Source: Phyto melanocephala
Taxonomy: Eukaryota; Arthropoda; Insecta; Diptera; Rhinophoridae
NCBI GenBank assembly: GCA_941918925.1
Contig: OW799237.1
Location: forward strand, 5,995,201 to 6,059,200
Direction: 5' to 3'
DNA: 64,000 bases
Below are positions 48,500 to 61,597 of this stretch, piece by piece (the stretch's first letter is position 1; every line of letters begins with the position of its first letter). Made by a program: the position numbers and the translations under genes. The notes beneath the pieces were generated by a model, which was not told the DNA's origin, ran no database searches, and saw only the letters and a program-made list of their open reading frames with translations.

Positions 48500-49105
48500 A
48501 ATTAAAAATTTAATTTAGGTATAAATTTAAATATAATAAATAGGATGATTTCAACAGTTCCGATTTCCTATAAGAAAGTACATATAGGCAGCTCTGTTCA
48601 GCCGTTGTAGTAGTTCTGTTAGCTTTATGACCATAAGATTTAGACAAATGTTAAAAAATAAACATTTTAATTAATTTAAATTAAAAAAACATTAAAATCA
48701 AAAATTAAATCAAAATACAAATTTCTTTTGAATGTAAGTATTTATATAAGTATATAAAAATTAAAATCTCAAAAAAAAAAAAAAATTGTAATAAAAGGTT
48801 TTGGTAAAATATGTTTGTAATTCAAAAGTGTAAGGTAATTCAAAGTGTAATAACAGCTTTTACGTAATGTATGTAAAATATTTTTGTTGCTTTGAAATTA
48901 AAAAAAAAAAATTTATTCTATCCGGTATCTAGATATAATGTATGTAGTAAAATCTAATATCAAACAACTTTTAAAATCCATCACTGTAAACACTTTCCCT
49001 CCTTTGCCAACACTGTTTGTTTATTAATATAAACAGCAACAGAAAAGGGATTACCAAAAACAGCTGCTAGCCTTGATGCTAAATAGAAACAAAGGAAAAA
49101 CTGAA
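48500..49105. other. upstream region of ECM29 gene
   Basis: AT-rich with A-runs. The 5' untranslated part probably begins within the last 150 bases, but no TATA box or clear initiator could be fixed. Confidence 0.35.
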
Positions 49106-52100
49106 ATGTCATCTACTGCAGCAGAAGAAATTGGTAAATTTAATTTAAAAATATCAAAAAAATATAAAAATTAATTAAATAATTAACAAAAATTATGTGC
49201 ATTTGTAAGGTTTTCCGAAAGCTACAACAAATTATTAATTTAATTAATTTCTAATTATAGAGTTATTAGAGCGTGTTCTATTACGGTTGGGTTGTGCAGA
49301 AACCGATGAAAAATTGGAATCATGTGTTGGACGATTTTTGACACCGGTTATACTTAAGATTACCTCGCCACATGATAATGTGCGGAATAAGGTAAAAGTT
49401 CAATAAATAAGTTAATTCTTTTTGAATTAAACAAATATCTTTTTTTATAGGTTGTGGAAGTGTTAACACATATTAAACGTCGCTTAACCTCTCGACCTTT
49501 GGTACAAATACCCGTAGAGGCTTTGATTGATCAATACAAGAATGCGGCAGATTCACCATTTTTACAAAATTTTGCCATCATTTTTATAACCATGGGTTAT
49601 CCACGTCTGAATCTAGAAGAGCGCAGTGCCTTAGCGGCAAAAGTTGTGTGCTGTGAGGAGAAACTGGAAAATTATCAAGATAAGTAAGAGCGTATTAAAT
49701 GGTATCTTAGCATCTCAATTTTAAAAAAAAAAAATGTTAAATCAATTTTTAGTTCCTAAAAATTGTTTGATAAATGCATGTTTCCCATTCACATAATTTG
49801 TTTTCGTTGTAAAAGAAATTTTTAGATAAACTCTAAACGTTTTTAAAAATAAAAAAAATATATAAAATATTTCAGGTTGTTTACTTTAATTTTACCCGAT
49901 TTGAATGTCATGAAATTTCCCGACGATCCGGCTCAGCGTAAAAATGTCTTAAATTTACACGATAAACCGGAAATCAAGCGCAACTTCCTATCGCTGTTAC
50001 AAGATGTTTTGTTGTTGCCATATGGTGTAACCCAGGAGCTAGATGTACCTGCCGGCATGAGCCCGCATTCTTTTAAAAGGGTTATAGTCAACAATTGGAA
50101 GGCAGAGGATTTGGAAAATGTGAGTTTCATACAGACAAAAATCCTTTTTAAAGATTTTTAATAAGACTTAAAGCTTTATTCCAAGCTTTTACATGTCTTT
50201 GAAATATATTTATCATATCACATATTAACAACAATTAATTATTTATTCACTGAGACTGTAAGAACTTGTTTTAAACTAATAAATTGCATTAATATTTTAG
50301 ATCAAAAAAGGCATAGTGCGCTTAATATGTTCCGGAATTTTCACAGATACCGAAATATTCCTCTTACTAGTTTTGGCTTCATCAGATACTCGATTTAGTG
50401 TAGCAACACCCGCTATTGCCGAACTTAGTAAAGTTTGTACCATATTAGAGTTTAATGATCCCCTTGTGACCATGCCTTTATACACTTTGTTCTCGGGCAA
50501 CAATTTCAACGTGGCGGAGCGTAAAACTACACCCTGTTGTTCGCGGGTTAGACAAAAACTTTTATTGTATCTCGTTAAATGTCGCGGCAAAGGCATAAGT
50601 GTACCCAAAGGCATACAAGTGGTATTTGAAGGATTGTTTGGCACCAATACCAGTCAAAAGTGCAAAGTTTTGTCTTTGCAATTTGCAGAGGTTCTTATAA
50701 AAGAGTAGGTTTTGATGTGTAGTGTAATAAATTTTTATTTTGACAATTTTGTTTACTTCAAAAGGGGATCTTCTGACATTATAACAAAAGTTTCGAAAGT
50801 TCTCTTAACTGGTTTCTCTAAGCTGGTGGGTAAGGAATCGACTGAACACAACGATGTACAAAACGCTGCCTATTCAGCTTTGGCACAACTCTCGCGCACC
50901 TGTCCAACAGCCGTTAATCAGGATTTAAAAATTGTTTTATCATACTTCAATCACTTAACTAATTCTACCCCGGAATTACATTCCTCTATAAGAGAGGCTT
51001 TGGTGGCCATGGCTCCAGCATTTGCCTGGAAAGCTAAGAGTGAAGAAGACAGCACAGCTTCGGAAGAAGTACAATTGACTGGACAACAAAATTTGCTATT
51101 GGCCATGTTGTCGGACAATGCTGAATCTAAGTTGCATATTGTACAAAATGTCACCAGCATTTTCCTCACCACCTGCTATCCTGAATTTTATGCACCAGCT
51201 AGATATTTATTATTGCTTATAGCCGGTGAACGGTACGTTAATGAGGAAAGAAAACCCTTTTTTATCTAGTTTTTCTTTCAGAAATTCTCTACGTGAAAAT
51301 GTTACTTCCTATTTATATGGTGTTTCCAAAAAGGATCATATCAACTACAATATGTTGTCTTCTATTGAATTTTCTTCAGATTCAGAAAAAAACGATTTCA
51401 ATAAGTTGACTTCTGAACAACGCCACGTTGTTTTACCCAGTTTCAAGGCAATGATGCATCATGTAAATGAAACCTCGCAAAAAAGATTAAATAAAAATCT
51501 TACAGTAGTTGTGGGTCGCACTAAATTACCATTTTCCTTGGATGTGTATGATGAGGTAAGTTATTAAAATTTTTAATTCTCGAAAATAGTGTTTAATAAA
51601 AATGTTTCAATAAATAGTTTGAGCAAAGATTTTGATATTTGTTTCAATATTTATCTGTTTATTTTTATCACATTAAAATGATATATAATAATATTCGAAG
51701 ATTAATTTCGAATCTAAAACTGTAAATTTTTTTCAACACCTAAAATGTGCACACAAATATTTTAAATTAAAAATAATGTTGCTTTAGATTTTAGACTACT
51801 TACGCATCTGCTTATGGTATTCAGCTGGTGCACGCTGTGCTCCTGGCGATGCTAAATACATACAAAAACTTAAAAATTACATTCTCAGTAATTACGAAGC
51901 GTCGGACAATAATGAATTGCATCAGTATTTGTTATTTATACAAAGAAGTGTAGAGGCGAAAAGGAGTATGTCCAAATTATTAACTGCAAATATTTAACAC
52001 TTTATTATATTGATACTTATTTTACCCCCCAGATGAAACAAATTTATTGTGTTTATTTGATTTGCTTAATGCCACACCTGATTTATTGTGTAAATCCCAA

Positions 52101-55100
52101 ATGCATTTGGTGGAACCCTTGAGCAATTCACTCAAGGACGTTTCAGAGGTAATGCGTATAAATGTCTCACAGTTAGTGGGTATATTATGGGCCTATGGAG
52201 GTGATGATAAGCAATTTGATGCTCAAGTAAGTCATATGAATAAATTTTTTATTTTTTTTTTTTTAAATTAGAATTTTTTTCCTTTTTTAAGATCACCGAC
52301 TGTTTGTCTACATTGTCCCAAAAAAGTCTAGAACATAAACACGGCTGGCTAATGGTATTGGGTCATGCCTTCAGTCGTTATATACGTGATGCCAAAGAAT
52401 CAAAACGCGAAAAAGATATTCAAAATTGGACACAATTTGTTGAGGCCATTAAAGTTATATGTGAGTTAAATATACTATTTTGGGTTTTGCCACTCTTTAG
52501 GATTTGTAAAAATTTCTTTATGTTTTCAGCTGAAATCTTGGTAAAAGCACCCCAAGACCTATTAATATCCGCTGCTGTTAAATGTATTTCCATGATTGGC
52601 AAATACACCGAAATACCAAACGTACAACTCGAAATAACCTTCCAAAAGACAGACGAGGGTGATGATGATGAAGAAATGACAGAGTATAGTAAGTACTGAT
52701 TGATTTCTCTAAGTTTTATTTTTAGCCTGAATGTAAGTGTCGCTGTCGGGGGTTTAAAAGAGTCGTGTTTATTAATTAATATTAAAGTGATAAAAAAAAT
52801 TAAAAAACGAAATTTAAAAAAAAAATCCACCTTAATCAGATTATTATCTTTGTTTTTAATTTCAATTTTAGCTGCCACTGGTTCTACAAAATTCTTTATA
52901 TTTACCATGGTCCATCGTTTGTTGCTTAGATCATCTGTGCGCCCTAAAATACGCAGTGAGGCTGCCAAATGTTTGGGAAATTTAGCCATTGGTGATGGTG
53001 AATACTTCACCCAACGTAATCTCGATAAATTCCTTGCCATGGTTAAAGTTCAAAAGGATGCTGCTCTTAATATCTCCATTTCTGATGCTATTGCCTCTAC
53101 CTTGTGCGGTTACGATGTGAGTGAGGGTTCACCTTCGGACAATTTCGTTAATAACTATTGTAATGATGAAGCGTTTAATAAATTTCTTAATGCTTTAATA
53201 AATTTGGTGCCCGAACCAAATCCACACTCACGTCAAGCCTGCTCGGTCTGGTTATTGGCTGTGGTAAAACATTGCAGTTATAGGCCGGCCATATTAAGCC
53301 AAAAGCAAATGCTGCAATATGCTTTTACCGAATTACTGTCAGATGATAGCGGTAAGTGACTTAAAATTGGGAATTTTTCTTGAAAAAAAATTGTATCTTG
53401 AAATTCAAACTAAATTTTAAAATAAATTCTAAAAACTAAATTTAAATATTTCTTCTCAGAATTTGTTCAAGATGTGGCTTCGCGTGGTTTAGGTTTAGTC
53501 TACAACCTCTCAGATTCTCAAAGTCAAAATGATTTGGCCAATTCTTTGCTTGACCAGCTTATGGGAGGCAAACGTAATGTTAATAAAGTTGCTCAAGACA
53601 CTGAACTTTTTGCTGAAGGCATGCTGGGCAAAACGCCCACAGGGTAATTATAACAGCTTTTACTTTAGTATTTTCTTGAGCTGTTAAAAGCAATTGCCTC
53701 TTTTTTTGCTTTCAGTGGCAACATTACCACCTACAAAGAATTATGCTCTCTAGCATCGGATCTCAATCAACCAGAAATGATCTATCAATTTATGCAGCTG
53801 GCCAATCACAATGCAGCCTGGACTAGTAAATTGGGAGCAGCCTTTGGTCTTAAGTCGCTATCAGGTGAAACTAAAGCAAAAATGGTACCATATTTTGGTA
53901 AAATTGTGCCACGACTCTATCGCTACAAATACGATCCGACACCAAAAATACAAAATTCTATGATTTCAATATGGGATTCCATAGTGTCCGAACCGAAAGA
54001 GGTAGTGGAAAAATATTATTGGGAAATATTAAGAGAAATCCTAGATAACTTAACATTCAATGAATGGCGAGTACGCATAGCTTGCTGTCTTGCTGTTAGA
54101 GACTTATTAAGGCGACCAAATGGCTTAAAATTGCGTACAGATGAAAAGAAACTTCAACATGATAAAGAAAATCCAGCGTCTCCATCGAAAAGTAGTGAAA
54201 TGGAAGTGGGTAAGTTGGCATTTTACAATTGGAGAAGAATAGTATTAGATGACGTTAATTTTGTGTGTCTTTGTACAGACGGTGAAGTGCCGGAACCCGA
54301 ACTGAAAGAATTGTGGTCTCAACTATTCAGGGTAATGGATGATATACATGAGGGTACTAGATTGGCTGCCCAAGGATCGGCTATGTGTTTAAGCAAGGTA
54401 AAAATTATAATGTGTCTTAAGTAACTAATTTAAAATAATAAGTACAATTTTTGACGGAATCAAAATTTTAATTTTTTTTGTTGCCTTGTTCATAGCTCTG
54501 CGTTATTGCCGCCTCTTCGGATCATGGAAAATCTGGCACAGCTGTAGCTTCTTCCATTTTACCTTTCCTTTTGGAAACTGGTGTTACCCATACTGTTGAT
54601 GATATACGCAAAATTAGTATTAAAACTATATCGGAAATGATTGATTCATCAGGTGCTTTAATAGCTCCCCATTTACCCTCTCTTATACCATGTCTACTGA
54701 AGGCCACTGGTGAATTGGAATCCACAAAATTATCTTATTTATCTACGCGTATGGGGGCCGATCATGATGCCCAAGAGAAGGTGGATTCTTTAAGAGCAGA
54801 AGCGGCTAAAAGCCATCATACAACAGAGACAATATCAAAAGTAAATGTTATTTTGAATGTCTAGTAAAAGAAGATTTCCCTTAAACAATTGTTCTGGTTT
54901 TTAGTGTGTACGTTTTGTAGACTATCAGGCGTTAGAGAAAATGACACCCGCTATTTTGGACCTCATCAAGAGCAGCGTTAATTTGGGTACCAAAATTGCC
55001 TGTGCGCATTTTCTATGTTTGGTAAGTAAACAAATGAAATAAATTAAAAAAATATACATTAAATTGAGGGGTAACTGTAGATCAGCATACGTGTGGGCAG

Positions 55101-56638
55101 TGAAATGACGCCTTTGGTGGGTAAATATTTGGGTGCTTGTTTTGTAGGTCTTAAGGATCGTAATGCCACCGTACGTAAATACTATGCTAGTGCTATAGGC
55201 CACTTAATTGGAATAGCAAAGGAACAATCTACTCGCAATCTATTTGTCAAACTTGATGAATTGTACATGGAAAATCCTGCCAATCGTTCAGCTGTCTTGG
55301 TCATACAGTCTATTAATAAACGTCACAATGAATTGCTCAAGGACTATCTGGATAGTGTATTGCCTCTGATATTCGTAGCCATGCACGAAGAACCTAATGA
55401 TGAGAATAAAGCTACCATTGAATTGTGGCGTGATTTATGGAATGAGATAACTCCCGGCGATGCTGGTATACGCATGAATCTCAACGTTATAATGCCTAAA
55501 TTGGAAAAGTATCTTAACGATGCCAGTTGGTCGCGTAAAGCTCAGGCTGCCAATGCCATACAGACGATTGCAAAGCGTTTAAAGTCCTCGTTGGAGGAAG
55601 CTGATCGTCTAAGGTTGATTTCATTGTTGATAACGGGATTACAAGGGCGAACTTTTCAGGGTAAGGAACGGCTGTTGCAAGCCTTAGCTGCTCTGTGCAA
55701 AGGTTTAGATCATAAACATGAAATCTGTGACAAGATTGTCGAATCGGCGATGAAAGAGTGTCGCAAAGAGGAACCACAATATAGAACTCTGGCTCTGGCT
55801 AGTTTGGGTGATATTTTAGAGGAATTAGAACAAGATCGTTTTGAAGAGGTAATAATTAAAAAATACATTGAATCTCAATTTTTATTCAATTAAAAAAAAA
55901 ATTTGTTTGCAGGTTTATAACATGATTTGGTATTTGCTGGACAAAAAAGAATTGCGACAGCTTTCCAATTCCAAAGATGAACACGACCTTGACCCCAACA
56001 AAGACTTCACCACAGATGAGCGCAACAAACGGGCCAATACTTTAAATAAACTCAAGGAAATTGTTTGTGAAACTTTAGGCAAGTCTTGGCCCAGAAATTC
56101 TCTAGAAACTCAAAGAAAATATCAACAATTATTTGCCGAACGCTGTTCACAGTGTCTGCGCGATAATACCCGTTCGGTACAGGTCAGTTTAATGGTAGCT
56201 TTAACTAAATTTATAGAACGTTTGCAAGTGCTCACCAACACCGAACAATTAGAAGAGGCTGTGGGTAATAAAGAAAAAAAAGTTAAGGTCGATGTGCAAT
56301 TGGAGCGGGATGGCATAATTGAGAAAATCTCACAGGATATATTATCGGCTGTTAGTTATGCGGCTGGTAAGTGTTTTTGTAATTAAAAAAAAATATGTCT
56401 TTAAATCGTTCTTATTTTAGGCATACCTCATACGGGCCTTAAGAAGGAAGCTCTTAATATAGTCTTAATACTAATCAAACGTCTTACCGATGCCAAGGAC
56501 ATGAAACATTTGACTGTAATAAGACGAAATTTCGAAGAAAATCTGGAAAAATTCCAAAAAGATTCGGCACCTGAAATAAGATGTCGCATCAAAGATATAG
56601 AGGAGAAATTTAACAAGTGTAGTTTTCATGACTATTAA
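49106..56638 (+). CDS. Ecm29: ECM29 proteasome adaptor and scaffold (CG8858-like), 20 exons
   Basis: Large HEAT-repeat protein that binds the 26S proteasome, stabilises the joint of core and regulatory particle, and links it to membranes and quality control. Exons: 49106-49133, 49261-49391, 49451-49683, 49876-50119, 50301-50704, 50765-51232, 51282-51555, 51788-51965, 52033-52226, 52292-52460, 52530-52688, 52872-53351, 53460-53643, 53716-54209, 54279-54397, 54496-54840, 54905-55021, 55081-55848, 55913-56366, 56421-56638. All introns are GT-AG and phases agree, giving about 1886 residues, close to the 1.85-1.9 thousand usual for animals. The start MSSTAAEEIELLERVLLRLG and the following MGYPRLNLEER match the conserved N-terminal Ecm29 domain (ELEQLERVFLRLG and MGYPRL in human). 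An acidic EGDDDEEM patch lies near 52660. HEAT-like helices fill the C-terminal half. No break was found; the gene looks functional. Introns 10 and 14 are 69 bp and free of stops in frame. Confidence 0.95.
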
Positions 56639-56724
56639 TCATGTGAATGCATGTGAAGGAAACATTACAAAATTTGTATTTGTATTGATTGAAAATTGAA
56701 ACTCAAAAGCTTAAAATGGAGAAA

Positions 56725-56730
56725 AATAAA
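56725..56730 (+). promoter_or_regulatory. polyadenylation signal of ECM29 gene
   Basis: AATAAA lies 87 bases after the stop codon, with T/GT-rich sequence (TTTCTGTGTGTGTG) about 30 bases further on. Confidence 0.6.
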
Positions 56731-56739
56731 GAGAAAATA

Positions 56740-57079
56740 ACAATTATTTTATAACAAGATTTCTGTGTGTGTGTTTATTAATATTTTAATGGAAGATGTG
56801 AATAGGTATGTTTTAGATGAATTGCTTTATCACAAAGGGATCAATGGAATGGGACCAGGTGTGCTAAACAATAGCTCCGTTTTACCTTTGAAGAATTGTA
56901 AACAATTTTTTTTTTAGAAATTTGTGAGCGATTATGGCCTAGAGGCTCGGTTACCAAAACTTTAAATAAATAAATATATAAATTTAATATTAATAAAATT
57001 TACAATAGCGCTAATTTTAAGCGAATTTATTTGTTTATAAATTCCTTGGATCACAGTCGAAAATTAGGCCGTATCTAAT
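56740..57079. other. short intergenic stretch
   Basis: No repeat boundary or coding signal recognised. Confidence 0.5.
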
Positions 57080-57540
57080 CTGAAAAAACCCTTCACCATG
57101 TTTTACATTCAATAGGTATAGCGACCACATCGTTGCTTAGACCATATTTCAGATTTGATCTAATACAATATTTTGCTTTATTTTTGACGCATCTTTTGGT
57201 TTTGAATTTTTACATACGTTAGCTGTATTGTATTTGTCAAGCTCTCAAATTATCTGCGATTTTGGATCTTAACTTTTTACCAGATGGACATGGCTCAATC
57301 GATTATCCTTAACCATGCGCTTTCAAAAAATATATACTTTATGGGATCGGAAATGAATATTGTAGAAATTAAAAACGGAATGACAAAGCTTGACACCAAA
57401 GGTGAACAAGCTCAATGGTTAATTTAGACAGTGAATCTTTTTTCCGGTACGGTCTAATATGTATACATGCGATAATAAGTAGTTAATGCAGAGTATTGCA
57501 GATTCGACACAGCCGAACGTCGTCAATCTAGGGGTGTATA
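57080..57540. mobile_element. decayed foldback-repeat copy
   Basis: Follows the arm order of the palindrome at 36642-38173 loosely: CCTTCACCATG near 57090, TTATCTGCGATTTTGGAT, TCAATCGATTATCC, then ATATACTTTATGGGATCGGA (centre sequence, 57331-57350) and AGATTCGACACAGCCGAACG near 57500. Confidence 0.5.
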
Positions 57541-57771
57541 AATGATTAAGCACAATTTTCAAAAAAAAAACAAAAAATTACTGCACTATAGAATAAGCTT
57601 AATCTATATAAAAACACATCACGCTTGAATAATTTGCTTAGGAATTGCAGTTTTTGTAAACATTTCATTTGTTTGTGATACGATAATTCGTTTCAGATAA
57701 GTTTTATAAAATTTATTAACATTGTCTTATTTTTATATTAATAATTTTTTTTTTTTTTATAAAATAATTTT

Positions 57772-57935
57772 TATTAACAGCCAATATTTCGCTACCAAAC
57801 AATGGGCAGCTTCTTTAGGCTAAATATACAAACTATGTCAACAAAAAAGAAATTCAAAACAATTACAAATTGAAAAACTATTTTGTATAGTTTTTAGAAA
57901 AATTGTTTGGTAGCAAAATATTGTTTGTTAATAAA
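57772..57935. repeat. inverted pair of the GGTAGC-hairpin repeat
   Basis: Left arm (minus orientation) includes CCAATATTTCGCTACCAAAC followed by AATGGGCAGCTTC; right arm (plus) includes ATTGTTTGGTAGCAAAATAT. TTATTAACA and TGTTAATAA mark the outer sides. Related to 43446-43500 and 58122-58165. Confidence 0.55.
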
Positions 57936-58121
57936 AAAAAAATTAAAAAAAAAGAAAATAAGAAATTATAAATTGTATATTAAATTATTAAATATTAAAC
58001 AAAGTTTTTCAAAAATAAAAGAAATTAATTTTAGCCTTATTTTCTCGTTCGTTTTGTTATTATTTTTTTTTATTGTTGAGCTTAAGATTATTTCTGTTTT
58101 TTTTTATTAATTTTGAAACTT

Positions 58122-58165
58122 AGCTATCAACAATGGGTAGCCTCTTCAGGCTAAACACACAAATT
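58122..58165 (-). repeat. third copy of the GGTAGC-hairpin repeat
   Basis: The minus strand reads AGCCTGAAGAGGCTACCCAT and TGTTGATAGC, matching the copies at 57772-57822 and 43446-43500; the right side of the stem has changed. Confidence 0.5.
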
Positions 58166-58579
58166 ATATAAGCAAAAAACAAATTGTTTTTATTTTGCTT
58201 ATTAAAGGCCTAATAGACAAATGTTGTACAGAAATTTGTCAAATAAACCATAAATAAACCTAAAATATTTTTTATGACTACGGCAGTTAAGCTATATACG
58301 GGTGAACCTTCCTTCTAGTACCAGTTTATTTAATGTTTTTCTATTTTGTGTTAAATAAATCGATTAAAAGTACCCTCTGTTTTTCAAGGTACCTCCATAC
58401 CAAATTTTATTAAAGTCCATCCATTAAGCAAATCGTGCTCAGGAAAATAAACAGACAGACAGATAACATATTTCACAAGTGTTGTTTTGTATTCTATATC
58501 GTTGACTTTATATACCGCTATTAAAATTGTAAAAAATATTTCATGTACAGATACATTTTTTTTGCAATCTTAATTATTA

Positions 58580-58979
58580 CCCAGCAAAAAAATCTATGAC
58601 CAAGAAGTGATTTTTCAGGTGTTCAACTGATGATGAAGTACTTTAATTTAGGTGAAAACACTAGTGATTTTAACATTAGCGTGTCATTGGCGATCATGTG
58701 TTTACATGAATATTTTAATGAACTGCACTCCATTCTAATAAGTGCATGGAACTCAAGCATATTTGGTGAAAAGTATCGGATATTTCATGTGTTAAATTTG
58801 TTTGTTTACATGAATTCTTTAAGATATTTTGCATGATGTTGCATTCATTTTTAAGCACATCATTTATGACAAATTATTTTACAGTTAAGAAGTCATTTAG
58901 AATTAATGCTTTTACACAATTGATTAAGAAGTCTTGTAAATGTAATTCGCTTTGCACTACTTCCAATTTTTTTGCTGGG
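58580..58979. mobile_element. 400-bp TIR element with CCCAGCAAAAAAAT ends
   Basis: Perfect inverted ends CCCAGCAAAAAAAT with TA outside both (58578-58579 and 58980-58981). The open frames at 58630-58836 and 58833-59045 fall mostly within it and have no recognisable motif. The end resembles the start of the repeats at 9109 and 34657. Confidence 0.65.
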
Positions 58980-59252
58980 TATAAGTATAGATTAGTCTTG
59001 AGACTGATAGACAAACAGATGATACATAAACTAAAAGTTTATTAAAAATATTTTGTCTACATAGAAATCAATATAATGAATGTTGTTATCAAATTTAAGT
59101 ATTGTTTAATCATCATCATTTGGATTTGTTTACATAATTCTATACAACGTACATTTGCTATGTGTGCGTGTGTTCTTTAATATTAAATATTTTGTGAGAA
59201 ACATTTTTCAAATAAAGAAATAATAGGTATGTAGAATAGAAAAACTTGAGAG

Positions 59253-59259
59253 TATATAA
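59253..59259 (+). promoter_or_regulatory. TATA box of the P450 exon
   Basis: TATATAA followed about 32 bases later by TTTAGTC, which resembles an insect initiator. The ATG lies about 90 bases further on. This fits the short TATA promoters of inducible P450 genes, but is inferred from position only. Confidence 0.45.
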
Positions 59260-59376
59260 TAAGATGTTTGAATGCAATAAATCATTTAGTCTTGAGTAAA
59301 TGTTGAAAAGTGAAACTAAAACGAGATAAATACATATAAAGAAAAATAAAAACGCATTTAAATTTTTTTAAGCAGA

Positions 59377-59856
59377 ATGTTTTTAACCGAAATCTTAATT
59401 TTGATAGCCTTGTTTATAAGTCTTTTAACAATTTGGCTTAAATATCACTATAGTTTTTGGCAGCGCCATAAGATTCCATATGTTAAGGCGCATCCTATTT
59501 TTGGTAACTTTGAAAATATCGTTTTATGGAAAACCGATCCTTGTACCCATTTTAAAAATCTGTACGATGAGCAAGATGTAGTGGGTGGGAAAAGCAAGGA
59601 TAATCCCGTTATTGGTTTACATGTTTTCAATAAGCCCGCTTTATTGATACGCAATTTGGATTTAGTGAAAAATGTTTTAATTAAAGATTTCAATAAATTT
59701 CATAATCGGTATTCATATTCGGATCCACATTCGGATAAATTGGGTGCTAATACTTTGTTTTTTGCCAAAAATCCAAAATGGAAGACTATACGTACAAAAT
59801 TGACTCCTTTCTTTACCAGCGGTAAAATTAAGCAAATGTTTCCCTTGGTTGAAGAG
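59377..59856 (+). CDS. cytochrome P450, CYP3 clan (CYP6-like), first exon only
   Basis: Encodes the first 160 residues of a microsomal P450 monooxygenase. Residues 2-20 are a hydrophobic membrane anchor, followed by the basic FWQRHKIPY linker. HPIFGNFENI is the usual start of the globular part. NPVIGLHVFNKPALLIRNLD covers the first beta sheet, and W135-K-T-I-R139 is the WxxxR motif of helix C that contacts the heme. The exon ends in ...PLVEE at a good donor (GAG|gtatgt). The I-helix, ExxR and heme-cysteine parts are not found downstream in this window. The reading frame is clean and preceded by a TATA box, which suggests a live gene with a first intron over 4.1 kb. An exon stranded by duplication is the alternative. 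Substrate unknown; relatives act in detoxification. Confidence 0.8.
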
Positions 59857-61597
59857 GTATGTTGAATGTTTATTATGTATAACAAAGCAGTGTTCAAATT
59901 TGAGTGCTAGAATGTGCATACAAAAAATTTTTTTTTTAATTTTCTAATTCAAAAAAGTTTTGATTCATTGTATACAAGGCGAATGTCTTTGTATAGACAT
60001 GCTTTTTACGAAATTTATATCTTTAATTTGTATTTTTATAAAATTATTCAAAATAAGTTATAAGAATAAGTTTTAAAGAATTTTTTTCAATTAAAAAAAA
60101 AAAGTTTGGGCAAAAAACTGATTAATGTATCCGCCCTTAAAATATGTATGTATATCAATTCATAAAACAAGAAATTGAAATTTTCGAAATTCAGCTCAAG
60201 TTGAAATTTTTTTCCTTTTTATTTATTATCATTAATAGTTGTTTTCTATTTGACAGATATTTTCGTTTAAAATTTAGTTAAAAGTATTTAGAAATTTTAA
60301 GGTTATCTATTTTCTATTCTATTCTATTTTTTATTTCGTGAACTCATTGTTATTAAAACGATAATTTTATTATACATGACTAGATTCAACTGTATTAAAT
60401 TGAATAGAGCAATAGCAGTTTAAGCAAATATTTCTCCAACCGTTAATATTTTATTTAAGTTATAAACACACTTAAAACGTAGTTTAAAAAAAATTGTTTT
60501 GTCAAGGATCTGAAAAAGTTTTTAAAATCGATGTAAACAAGTTTGTAGATCATCTGGAAGGTAAAAAATGCAGTTAAAAAGCATCGATTTTCAATATAAG
60601 TATGTGTGCTTCTCAAATATGATTAAAACAAACACATAGTTATACGAAATAATTGCAAATATAATTAATGACAATTTAATGCTTTTTTAATTACGTAATA
60701 CAATAAAAAAGTTTTATAGCAAACAGAGTGATAAACATGTATGTATGTATCTATTATGTACATAAGAATTTAAGATGTTTTAAATGCATAAAACAAACTA
60801 CGCAGAATAAAACATTTGTTAGAGAAAAAAAAAAATTCATATTAAAAAAATCTACTTGAAGATATCTTTAAAATGGAGTAAGACTCAAGAACAGTAAAGT
60901 AGCAAATACATAAACAAGGGATGATATTGTAAAAAATAAGATATCAGTATTGTTGTTAGAAAAACGTTCAAGGTAAGCGAAACATAAAATTTTCTTAATT
61001 ACTAAAATTATAAGGCTAAAACTTAGGGATGAAATAATGAAAAACTAAAAAAAGGAAATCAAACCTCAGGATAATAATGTAAAGTTACCAACAAGTCGTC
61101 AATTCATTTGTTTTATTGTTAGGCATAAGGTTTATAGGTTTTATATAGGTTAGGTATAATTCTGTAAAAAAAACAAACAAAAAATATGTATTAACATTTT
61201 ATTATAAAAAAAAACTTGTTGAAAAATGCAAATTCGAAAATTCTGTAAGTAGTTTAACAAGATTAATTATAATCTATAAATTACCATATAAAAAAACTAA
61301 AATTATATTAAACAAAAACTAACTAGAAAAAAATGCATAATTTTTTAAAAGCAGCTTCATATCAATAGGTACAAAATAAACGAAAATCGTTATGGTCAAA
61401 TTTAACTATTAAGGAAATTTGTAGTTTTAAGTAAAATACAAGACCAAGTCATATTAATTATATTTGAATTTTAAACGCAATAGTGAAGGAATAAATTTAC
61501 TCCATCTCTTTAGATCTCTGTTAAGGTCTTGATTAAAATTTATGACCTAGACCTTAAAATAATTTGTAGGAAAACTTATATTAATTCTACTTTTGTT
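59857..61597. other. non-coding stretch between P450 exon and geminin
   Basis: No P450 exon is seen here. AT-rich, no repeat boundaries recognised. The geminin 3' untranslated region must occupy the right part; a possible minus-strand AATAAA (TTTATT on +) lies near 61199. Confidence 0.5.

Noticed and set aside
50297..50647. 116-codon minus-strand frame
   Set aside because: It lies opposite an ECM29 exon with strong protein similarity on the + strand, so it is a shadow. The same holds for 52420-53040, 50951-51172 and 55514-55777 on the minus strand.
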